Positions 58,841 through 64,000 of a stretch of DNA of 64,000 bases are shown here, piece by piece. The translations under genes and the position numbers were made by a program. This DNA is from Lysobacter sp. TY2-98 (GTDB lineage: Bacteria; Pseudomonadota; Gammaproteobacteria; Xanthomonadales; Xanthomonadaceae), in assembly GCF_003367355.1 (NCBI RefSeq), contig NZ_CP031413.1, forward strand, positions 434,001-498,000. Reading direction: 5' to 3'. The notes under the pieces were generated by a model, which was given only the letters and a program-made list of their open reading frames with translations, was not told the origin of the DNA and ran no database searches. Each line of letters begins with the position of its first letter. Position 1 is the stretch's first letter.

Positions 58841-59182
58841 TGCAGAGGAATGCAGAGCTGCAACCAGCGATGCCGCCGATGCTAGCGTGATTGGCTCGGT
58901 GGTGATGGGATTTGCGAGCTGGAACACCGCGCGCTCAACAGGCGCTCCCGCAAGAGCGATGTCTTCCCGACACTCGATAGCATTAGCCCAGTCCTCGACG
59001 TCTTCGGCAGCGATCTCGCCAGCGCAGAAACGCGCGAGCACACCTGCAATGTGCTCGGGGAGCAGCGTGACTAGCTCCACCTCTGAGTCCCACGGGTATC
59101 GCGCGAGCCGAGCACCCACAGCCGCCAGCGGTTGCCGGAGAGTGATGAGATCTTCTAGTGCGGCGCGCCTTGAATCTTCCAC
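58835..59182 (-). CDS. Small helical acidic hypothetical protein
   Basis: 115 residues from GTG at 59182. LARYPWDSEVELVTLLPEHI, AGVLARFCAGEIAAEDVEDW, ANAIECREDIALAG and AVFQLANPITTEPIT match a widespread uncharacterised family with a conserved A.DVE.WAN..E.REDI core. Cytosolic, unknown. TAA stop in attC (CAACCTAAC). Confidence 0.65.
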   Translation of the reverse strand: MEDSRRAALEDLITLRQPLAAVGARLARYPWDSEVELVTLLPEHIAGVLARFCAGEIAAEDVEDWANAIECREDIALAGAPVERAVFQLANPITTEPITLASAASLVAALHSSAT

Positions 59183-59186
59183 TGCA

Positions 59187-59246
59187 ACCTAACACCTGAG
59201 TTAAGCCGCGCCGCGAAGCGGCGTCGGCTTGAACGAATTGTTAGGC
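59187..59246 (-). repeat. attC of GFA cassette, copy 1
   Basis: 60 bases; R'' GCCTAAC, R' GTTAGGT; TTGAACG instead of TTGGACG in the outer arm. Confidence 0.97.
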
Positions 59247-59292
59247 GGCACCTGCGATATTGCGGGCGCCACCCGCGGGAAGCTGCACTGTT

Positions 59293-59673
59293 TCAATCCA
59301 GGAATTTCCACGTATCGGCGCCATCGAATCGCCGGACAGTGACTGACGCTAGCAGCGCGGGTTCAAAGTTGCGAAGGTTCACCCCGTGGCGAGCGCCGGG
59401 CGTGGGTTCGATAGGTTCCCAGTGGGTGGCGATGCCGCAGTTCTTGCAGCGGAAATTGCTCAGGCTGCGATCACCCCACACGTAGCTCTCCGTATTCTCC
59501 GGATGCCCTTGGATAGAGACGGTGCCGAGCTCGTAATAGGCCCAGATGCCTCCCGTGCGCCTGCACAAGGAGCAATTGCAACTCGTGGCGGTTTCTGGCG
59601 CCGCCGGAAGGCTGAGGCGCACAGCGCCACAGTGGCACGAACCACTCAGCGAAAGAGGCTGTTCGTTGCTCAC
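59293..59673 (-). CDS. GFA-family (CENP-V-like) zinc protein, copy 1
   Basis: 126 residues. Cys ligands CHC (13-15), CNCSLC (32-37) and CKNC are those of the glutathione-dependent formaldehyde-activating fold; LCRRTGG and FRCKNCGIATHW complete it. Most cassette members are probably small zinc hydrolases or binding proteins, not true Gfa. GTG start at 59673 preceded by AAAGGAGACGCGTCGC. Nearly identical to 60635-61015. Confidence 0.85.
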   Translation of the reverse strand: MSNEQPLSLSGSCHCGAVRLSLPAAPETATSCNCSLCRRTGGIWAYYELGTVSIQGHPENTESYVWGDRSLSNFRCKNCGIATHWEPIEPTPGARHGVNLRNFEPALLASVTVRRFDGADTWKFLD

Positions 59674-59697
59674 GCGACGCGTCTCCTTTCCTGTGCC

Positions 59698-59757
59698 GCC
59701 TAACACCTGAGTTAAGCCGCGCCGCGAAGCAGCGTCGGCTTGGACGAATTGTTAGGT
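59698..59757 (-). repeat. attC of the lipoprotein cassette at 59764
   Basis: 60 bases; R'' ACCTAAC, R' GTTAGGC; one stem substitution (GCAGCG). Confidence 0.96.
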
Positions 59758-59763
59758 GGCGAT

Positions 59764-60195
59764 TTAGAGATCTTCAATAGTCCGCTCCAAGTCCCGCTGC
59801 ATGTGATCCAAGGCCGGTGCCACAGAGCGAACCAGTGCTTCGCCGCGAACATTGCCGCGGACGATCCAAACCTCACGATCCTCGTGGAGGACGGCGGTGA
59901 CGCCCTCGGCATTCTGCAATGCCTGAGTCACTGCCTCGTGGAGCATGGACTGGGTTGGCTCTTCGCGCGCGAATTCCGCCGCGTTCACGAAGACTTGCCA
60001 CTCTTCTTGAGCGCCTTCTAGCCTACTCGCGCTAACACCGAGCACGTCCTCCTCGGTTGTAACGCGGTGCCACTCTTCAAGAACCGAGCTGTCAGCCGGC
60101 GCGATCTTCTCGACCTTAATGTCTCCGCAAGACGACGCAGCCGCGCACCCGGCAAAAAGTAGAGGCACTAGCAATGAAGCGAAAAATCTAAGCAT
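59764..60195 (-). CDS. Putative lipoprotein, unknown
   Basis: 143 residues: lipobox region LLFAGCAAASSC (Cys17), then an acidic helical domain: VLEEWHRVTTEEDVLGVSAS, RLEGAQEEWQVFVNAAEFAR, MLHEAVTQALQNAEGVTAVL and a C-terminal HEDREVWIVRGNV segment. Unknown family. ATG 60195; a longer frame begins in the attC. Confidence 0.62.
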   Translation of the reverse strand: MLRFFASLLVPLLFAGCAAASSCGDIKVEKIAPADSSVLEEWHRVTTEEDVLGVSASRLEGAQEEWQVFVNAAEFAREEPTQSMLHEAVTQALQNAEGVTAVLHEDREVWIVRGNVRGEALVRSVAPALDHMQRDLERTIEDL

Positions 60196-60219
60196 GTCGA
60201 GCGAAGTACTCCTTGAGCC

Positions 60220-60279
60220 ACCTAACACCTGAGTTGACCCGCGCCGCGAAGCGGCGTCGGGTTGAACGAGTTGTTAGAG
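60220..60279 (-). repeat. Variant attC of ORF-less cassette 4
   Basis: 60 bases; R'' CTCTAAC, R' GTTAGGT. Outer stem changed on both arms (GACCCG / CGGGTT instead of AAGCCG / CGGCTT), pairing retained. Same subtype at 62903. Confidence 0.95.
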
Positions 60280-60528
60280 CCCACACGGAGATGCCGAGCC
60301 GGCTCCAACTTATGAGCGAAGAATGCCACGGCCGGCGACCGCGAGTGGCTCGCGCACGCTGGCAGCTAAGGGCGGGGCGCGGAAATGGACGAGTGCTAGA
60401 GCGAGGCACGCGGCTGGCGATAGGGATGCGGCACGCAAGCCGTGATGGAGCAGGGCGCCGCTGGGTGGAGCGAGAAGCGTCGAGCCGCCAGACAACCACT
60501 ACGACCTCTAAGAAGAGTCGGTGGTGGG
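60280..60528 (-). other. ORF-less cassette 4
   Basis: 249 bases, no supported gene. A minus frame from 60499 crosses into the next cassette through the open attC frame and is Arg/Ser/Pro-rich; I treat it as spurious. Its 5' end (TTAGCG) and own R'' (CTCTAAC) are not complementary. Confidence 0.6.
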
Positions 60529-60588
60529 CGCTAACACCTGAGTTAAGCCGCGCCGCGAAGCGGCGTCGGCTTGAACGAATTGTTAGGC
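60529..60588 (-). repeat. attC of GFA cassette, copy 2
   Basis: 60 bases; R'' GCCTAAC, R' GTTAGCG; shares the TTGAACG variant with the site at 59187. Confidence 0.96.
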
Positions 60589-60634
60589 GGCACCTGCGAT
60601 ATTGCGAGCGCCACCCGCGGGAAGCTGCATTGTT

Positions 60635-61015
60635 TCAATCCAGGAATTTCCACGTATCGGCGCCATCGAATCTCCGGACAGTGACTGACGCTAGCAGCGC
60701 GGGTTCAAAGTTGCGAAGGTTCACCCCGTGGCGAGCGCCGGGCGTGGGTTCGATAGGTTCCCAGTGGGTGGCGATGCCGCAGTTCTTGCAGCGGAAATTG
60801 CTCAGGCTGCGATCACCCCACACGTAGCTCTCCGTATTCTCCGGATGCCCTTGGATAGAGACGGTGCCGAGCTCGTAATAGGCCCAGATGCCTCCCGTGC
60901 GCCTGCACAAGGAGCAATTGCAACTCGTGGCGGTTTCTGGCGCCGCCGGAAGGCTGAGGCGCACAGCGCCACAGTGGCACGAACCACTCAGCGAAAGAGG
61001 CTGTTCGTTGCTCAC
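60635..61015 (-). CDS. GFA-family (CENP-V-like) zinc protein, copy 2
   Basis: Same 126-residue protein as at 59293, offset by 1342 bases; the coding sequence differs only by a silent change near the 3' end, with a few more differences between stop and attC. Zinc ligands intact, same GTG start context. Confidence 0.87.
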   Translation of the reverse strand: MSNEQPLSLSGSCHCGAVRLSLPAAPETATSCNCSLCRRTGGIWAYYELGTVSIQGHPENTESYVWGDRSLSNFRCKNCGIATHWEPIEPTPGARHGVNLRNFEPALLASVTVRRFDGADTWKFLD

Positions 61016-61039
61016 GCGACGCGTCTCCTTTCCTGTGCC

Positions 61040-61099
61040 GCCTAACACCTGAGTTAAGCCGTGCCGCGAAGCGGCATCGGCTTGGACGAATTGTTAGAT
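61040..61099 (-). repeat. attC with compensatory stem change
   Basis: 60 bases; R'' ATCTAAC, R' GTTAGGC. Inner stem GTGCCGC / GCGGCAT replaces GCGCCGC / GCGGCGT: C-G to T-A on both arms. Confidence 0.95.
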
Positions 61100-61101
61100 G
61101 A

Positions 61102-61686
61102 CTACCAGAGATCCCCGTCGTATAGCCGAACACTTCTAGGCTGGCTCCGAGGAAGCAACTCTATTTCGTGATCAGTGTATTTCTGCGTAGTCCGTATATG
61201 CGTCGCTATACGGCCGTCAATTGACCATGGCTTCTTGTGTTCCTTCCCGAGCTTTTCTTCAATGAGAAAGCAGTTGGCCATGGCGAAGCTGGAAGCTTTT
61301 ATAACAATGGCCCGAGGCTGATCGGCAATCTGACCGTCGAATATAGCCGGGCGGAAATGATCTAGCTCAGGAAATGTCTTCCCTTTAACCGCAATGGCGT
61401 AGCACCTTCCTATTCTGTCGATCTTCTTCTTAAGCTCGTTCGCCTCTCGAATAATGCCGTCTGCATTCGTTAAGTGTTCATCTGCATACGCAAGAAGAAG
61501 GACGGAATCATTCCACAGGTATGTGTGAGCGTGGAGAGGCATCATGTGCGATGCGTAATTGGAAGCGAGCGCGTGCAATTCGCGCATCTTTTGTGCTGCT
61601 GAGCCGTCGTCCTTCGATGCCAAGGACTTAATCCCAATAACATCGATTAGTGTCACAACGCAACGCCGCCAATCTGCCATAGTCAT
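61102..61686 (-). CDS. Hypothetical protein, possible nucleotidyl-cyclase-like fold
   Basis: 194 residues and the most A+T-rich gene in the window. WRRCVVTLIDVIGIKSLASK and LWNDSVLLLAYAD resemble the two acidic beta-strands of class III cyclase/GGDEF-like palm domains, and AFAVKGKTFPE-type strands follow (CYAIAVKGKTFPELDHF). This is a weak structural guess. The start ATG at 61686 overlaps the upstream attC core (GTTAGATG); ATG at 61680 is an alternative. Confidence 0.55.
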   Translation of the reverse strand: MTMADWRRCVVTLIDVIGIKSLASKDDGSAAQKMRELHALASNYASHMMPLHAHTYLWNDSVLLLAYADEHLTNADGIIREANELKKKIDRIGRCYAIAVKGKTFPELDHFRPAIFDGQIADQPRAIVIKASSFAMANCFLIEEKLGKEHKKPWSIDGRIATHIRTTQKYTDHEIELLPRSQPRSVRLYDGDLW

Positions 61687-61744
61687 CTAACACCTGAGTT
61701 AAGCCGCGCCGCGAAGCGGCGTCGGCTTGGACGAATTGTTAGCG
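61685..61744 (-). repeat. attC of the cassette at 61746
   Basis: 60 bases; R'' CGCTAAC, R' GTTAGAT. Confidence 0.96.
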
Positions 61745-61745
61745 C

Positions 61746-62120
61746 TCAGCCTACAACGGCGCCGAGCTTAAAGATCGGCAGGTAAAGCGCAATGACGCAA
61801 GCCGGCACGAGGACGAACAGGCTGACGACGCCCAAGATGAGCGCCCGGCGTGCACGGCTGAGAGGCGCGCCGCGAAACGCGATTGCTGCAACGGCAGCGG
61901 GCACCAGCCACAACCAGTTGTGGTGCGCGAAAAGGAGTTTGGTTAGAGCCGGAAGATCAGCCCCGAACGCCGCAAGTGCATCGCGAAAATGCCCGACGAC
62001 AAGAGAGGACACCGCGGCAGGAAACGCAGACAGTACGACTCCGACGAAGACGAGCCCGAGAGACGGCGCGGGTGCCGTCGCGGCTGGAAAGGTTTCGGGG
62101 GAGCGATACGGATTGTTCAT
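61746..62120 (-). CDS. Three-helix membrane protein, unknown
   Basis: 124 residues: Pro-rich leader (NNPYRSPETFPAATAPAPS, as in many small membrane proteins with an NPY motif), helices near 21-42, 63-84 and 94-115. ATG 9 bases after AGGTG. Unknown function. Confidence 0.62.
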   Translation of the reverse strand: MNNPYRSPETFPAATAPAPSLGLVFVGVVLSAFPAAVSSLVVGHFRDALAAFGADLPALTKLLFAHHNWLWLVPAAVAAIAFRGAPLSRARRALILGVVSLFVLVPACVIALYLPIFKLGAVVG

Positions 62121-62123
62121 GAG

Positions 62124-62183
62124 CGCTAACACCTGAGTTAAGCCGCGCCGCGAAGCGGCGTCGGCTTGGACGAATCGTTAGGG
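62124..62183 (-). repeat. attC of the cassette at 62178
   Basis: 60 bases; R'' CCCTAAC, R' GTTAGCG; CGAATCG in place of CGAATTG. Confidence 0.96.
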
Positions 62184-62522
62184 GGCAAGCTGACAGACCG
62201 CCACGGGCAATGGCCCGTACACCTTTTGTGTTCCCGCAAAGCCGCCCCGCTCGATGACATATGCCGATCGCGTTTCGGTACTGAGAACAAGCCAGTGCGC
62301 ATAGCCATCCGCCACGTTGCCCTGATCTGACAACAGGCGGCCTGAGCGTTCGGCGAGCTCTCCGGGGAGCGACGCCGCTACCGGCCAAGCTTGATTCACA
62401 CCGGTAGGGTGAACGAATGGCTGCAACCGGGCCGCTGTGCACTCGAGATACGGCGACGGCTCCGGGGACCTGCCAAGCTGGGTCGCCAAAACGAGTGCCA
62501 CAAGTGCGTTGATCATATCCAT
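62178..62522 (-). CDS. Secreted hypothetical protein
   Basis: 114 residues: short signal-like leader (MINALVALVLATQLG), then YLECTAARLQPFVHPTGVNQ, HWLVLSTETRSAYVIERGGF and VYGPLPVAVCQLAP with two Cys. Periplasmic; role unknown. ATG 9 bases after AGGTG, stop TAA from attC. Confidence 0.6.
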   Translation of the reverse strand: MDMINALVALVLATQLGRSPEPSPYLECTAARLQPFVHPTGVNQAWPVAASLPGELAERSGRLLSDQGNVADGYAHWLVLSTETRSAYVIERGGFAGTQKVYGPLPVAVCQLAP

Positions 62523-62525
62523 GCC

Positions 62526-62585
62526 CCCTAACACCTGAGTTAAGCCGCGCCGCGAAGCGGCGTCGGCTTGGACGAATTGTTAGGC
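62526..62585 (-). repeat. attC of the cassette at 62580
   Basis: 60 bases; R'' GCCTAAC, R' GTTAGGG. Confidence 0.97.
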
Positions 62586-62897
62586 CCCACCGATTCTGGA
62601 GCCTTCGTAGGCCGCTGCCCACGCCCGCCAACGCAGCTTGCTGGACAGCAACAGATACATCGGCGGAAGTATCGCTGGCACTAGGCCGAACACCCAAGGG
62701 CTAAGCCCGAAATCGCGTGCCGCGCGGGACATGTACCAACAGGCCGCCCAGTGAAATGGCAGGAATACAGCGAACGACGTAGCGGCGCCGGAATGCGCGA
62801 CAAGAATGACAGCAATGACTGCGAGCCAGCCAAGTAGCCACAGACGCGCACCGAGGATCAGCGGTTTGCTCTGAATTCGAAGACTGGAAAGCTTCAT
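62580..62897 (-). CDS. Three-helix membrane protein, unknown
   Basis: 105 residues: LWLLGWLAVIAVILVAHSG, FAVFLPFHWAACWYMSRAA, WVFGLVPAILPPMYLLL; basic loops (SKLRWRAWAAAYEGSRIG) at the C-terminus. ATG at 62897 is 11 bases after attC AGGTG (here the attC reads CCGGTG); a longer frame exists only by reading through the attC. Confidence 0.62.
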   Translation of the reverse strand: MKLSSLRIQSKPLILGARLWLLGWLAVIAVILVAHSGAATSFAVFLPFHWAACWYMSRAARDFGLSPWVFGLVPAILPPMYLLLSSKLRWRAWAAAYEGSRIGGA

Positions 62898-62902
62898 GTG
62901 GG

Positions 62903-62962
62903 GCCTAACACCGGAGTTGACCCGCGCCGCGAAGCGGCGTCGGGTTGAACGACTAGTTAGGC
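62903..62962 (-). repeat. Variant attC of ORF-less cassette 5
   Basis: 60 bases; R'' GCCTAAC, R' GTTAGGC; the same GACCCG / CGGGTT stem variant as at 60220, plus CTAGTT and CCGGAG differences. Confidence 0.95.
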
Positions 62963-63343
62963 GCAACGATACCGCCGCGGAGCACGATCTAGAAGCCACG
63001 ATAGAGGAGGGCGCCGCGACGGTGCCTACCTGAGCCTTCCGGGGCAGAGAGGCCCGCAACAGAAATCGTTGGCGCCAGCGACTTGGCGGCAGAGGCGATC
63101 ACGGAGCAAGAAGGTATCGGGCGCTGCGATCGTGCCTGCCACTGATGCAAGCCGCGAAGGCGCCGACTGACAACTGGGCGCGATCGGAAGGAGCCGAAGA
63201 CAGCTTGGAATCGGTGAGCTGCGCGCGAGAGCGGGCAGCGATGCGATGAGCTTGAGATGCATGGCCGCGCGGGAGACATGAGTGAAGCCGCGTGCAACGC
63301 AGGCGGCGCAACGCGCCGAACTCTCAAAGCATTTTCAGCTGAT
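62963..63343 (-). other. ORF-less cassette 5
   Basis: 381 bases. A minus frame at 62989-63327 is open but its composition (Arg/Ser/Ala/Pro) and lack of a ribosome-binding site argue against coding. No clear similarity to the other ORF-less cassettes. Confidence 0.55.
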
Positions 63344-63403
63344 GCCTAACACCTGAGTTAAGCCGCGCCGCGAAGCGGCGTCGGCTTGGACGAATTGTTA
63401 GGT
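63344..63403 (-). repeat. attC of the cassette at 63418
   Basis: 60 bases; R'' ACCTAAC, R' GTTAGGC. Confidence 0.97.
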
Positions 63404-63417
63404 GCCACGCCTGACAC

Positions 63418-63945
63418 CTACCGAATTAAGCCAGCCAAAGTTTCGCGAAGATCCCAGGATCGCTCGTACACCTCTTCCGCGAATTTCAACAAATCAATCT
63501 TGCAGCGCCACCGCTTGCCGCCCAAAAAGCCATTGAGCTCCACGGACGACTCCTTTACCGGGTTACGGAATGGCTCCGTGCCTTCGTAAGTTGAGTGGTA
63601 CACGGCGTAAGAAAACGTCAGATGATCAGCATGGATAAGCTTGTTCGCGCATTCGCGCAAGGTCCTTCTCCCATGACCTTCGAGCATCTCGATGCAGGTA
63701 GTAGGGAGATCCGCCGGGTCATCGAGCATGTATCCGCTAGCTCTATCAAGGAGCAGGCGAAAGTTGACGGCCAGTTCAATAGATTTTGTAGAAAGCGTGT
63801 CTTCGAAGTGTTCGTCAAAGTCCACATAGAGTGTTGGGCGGCCTTTGCCAGAAACTGTTGCCGCGACGTGGTAATTGGCGTGTATCGCCGTCGCGAGTTC
63901 GATGCAAAGCTTTTGAATACCTGAAACGCTATGACCTAGCTCCAT
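63418..63945 (-). CDS. Hypothetical helical protein, possibly HEPN-like
   Basis: 175 residues, mostly helical, no signal. LCIELATAIHANYHVAATVS, RPTLYVDFDEHFEDTLSTKS and TLRECANKLIHADHLTFSYA; the segment RECANKLIHAD resembles the basic helix of HEPN-type domains (N-K-x-x-H) found in RNases and abortive-infection proteins, only a hint. Related uncharacterised proteins occur in accessory DNA. ATG 9 bases after AGGTG. Confidence 0.55.
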   Translation of the reverse strand: MELGHSVSGIQKLCIELATAIHANYHVAATVSGKGRPTLYVDFDEHFEDTLSTKSIELAVNFRLLLDRASGYMLDDPADLPTTCIEMLEGHGRRTLRECANKLIHADHLTFSYAVYHSTYEGTEPFRNPVKESSVELNGFLGGKRWRCKIDLLKFAEEVYERSWDLRETLAGLIR

Positions 63946-63948
63946 GGC

Positions 63949-64000
63949 ACCTAACACCTGAGTTAAGCCGCGCCGCGAAGCGGCGTCGGCTTGGACGAAT
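63949..64000 (-). repeat. attC cut by the window edge
   Basis: 52 of about 60 bases; R' GTTAGGT present, R'' lies beyond 64000. Shows the array continues to the right. Confidence 0.95.

Larger units (their letters stand above)
37783..64000 (-). mobile_element. Sedentary chromosomal integron cassette array (partial)
   Basis: At least 55 gene cassettes delimited by 56 attC-like sites, about one every 470 bases. Compared with the flanking chromosome the cassettes are visibly less G+C rich and lack the third-position bias. Every canonical attC is about 60 bases and nearly identical, a hallmark of sedentary arrays. On the minus strand each site begins GCCTAACAATTCGTCCAAGC, has a GAA/TTC-capped hairpin, and ends CTCAGGTGTTAGGC. 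Because sites and genes point left, the integrase gene, attI and the Pc promoter should lie right of 64000. No intI-like frame is in the window. Confidence 0.95.

Noticed and set aside
60188..60499. Minus frame spanning ORF-less cassette 4 and the next attC
   Set aside because: It exists only because attC is open in frame 3 and has no coding-like composition.
62989..63327. 112-codon minus frame in ORF-less cassette 5
   Set aside because: Arg/Ser/Pro/Ala-rich with no start signal; kept as a doubtful alternative only.
40587..63957. GTG (in GTGTTAGGC) as true start of the many frames beginning M-L-G
   Set aside because: The GTG belongs to the attC core and the preceding bases then give no Shine-Dalgarno sequence; the ATG four codons later is correctly spaced from AGGTG.
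37783..64000. Regularly repeated 60-base palindromic element suggesting a CRISPR array
   Set aside because: Spacing is 290-1300 bases with genes between repeats, the repeats end in GTTAGGC core sites, and there are no cas genes.
37783..64000. Integron integrase inside the window
   Set aside because: No frame with tyrosine-recombinase boxes was found; array orientation places it beyond the right edge.
1..64000. tRNA or rRNA genes, insertion sequences, prophage genes
   Set aside because: No cloverleaf with CCA-type ends, rRNA segment, transposase or phage structural gene could be recognised.

Overview
The window looks like part of the chromosome of a high-G+C gammaproteobacterium of the Xanthomonadaceae/Lysobacteraceae (Lysobacter-like). 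This is inferred from the flagellar/chemotaxis gene order (fliEFGHIJK-LMNOPQ-R-flhBAFG-fliA-cheYZA), sigma-54 and sigma-28 promoters in that cluster, and an attC type I associate with xanthomonad chromosomal integrons. Genus is not proven.

Region 1 (about 1-13.3 kb): an envelope-modification neighbourhood. It holds an ICMT-like methyltransferase, a LAB_N protein, an LTA-synthase/OpgB-like sulfatase-fold transferase, an OmpR-type response regulator with a histidine kinase, PAP2 phosphatases, a four-repeat membrane protein, an outer-membrane barrel, an ArnT-like GT39 glycosyltransferase, a beta-propeller lipoprotein and a PepSY protein. Three promoters share a triple direct repeat with exact 11-bp period. 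I propose this is the binding site of the local response regulator, tying the transferase, PAP2 and PepSY genes into one regulon. A DUF1931 histone-fold protein and a TrxC-like thioredoxin follow.

Region 2 (about 13.7-36 kb, all minus strand): a complete basal-body/export/chemotaxis cluster reading fliE to cheA. Near-perfect sigma-54 sites precede fliE, fliL and flhF, and a sigma-28 site precedes cheY. One small secreted protein interrupts fliQ and fliR. Two ordinary genes (VOC, DUF3052) end this stretch.

Region 3 (about 37.8-64.0 kb): 26 kb of a sedentary chromosomal integron. I count 56 attC sites (53 complete canonical, one cut by the window edge, two degenerate at the left end) delimiting 55 cassettes. 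Of these, 50 carry an ORF and 5 carry no convincing gene. Nearly all genes and all attC sites read on the minus strand, so the array runs right to left: the integrase and attI should lie beyond 64,000, and the oldest, decayed cassettes are at 37.8-39.6 kb. Products are mostly small membrane, secreted or unknown proteins. Recognisable ones are GNAT, LtrA, Imm70-like (frameshifted), MazG-like, EamA (two identical copies), GFA (two near-identical copies), DUF421, DUF6869, DUF7336 and Excalibur.

The attC repeat appears to contribute to expression. Its end supplies an AGGTG Shine-Dalgarno-like element a few bases before many cassette start codons. It supplies stop codons in one frame, adds the same 13-residue C-terminal tail to nine proteins in the second frame, and is fully open in the third.
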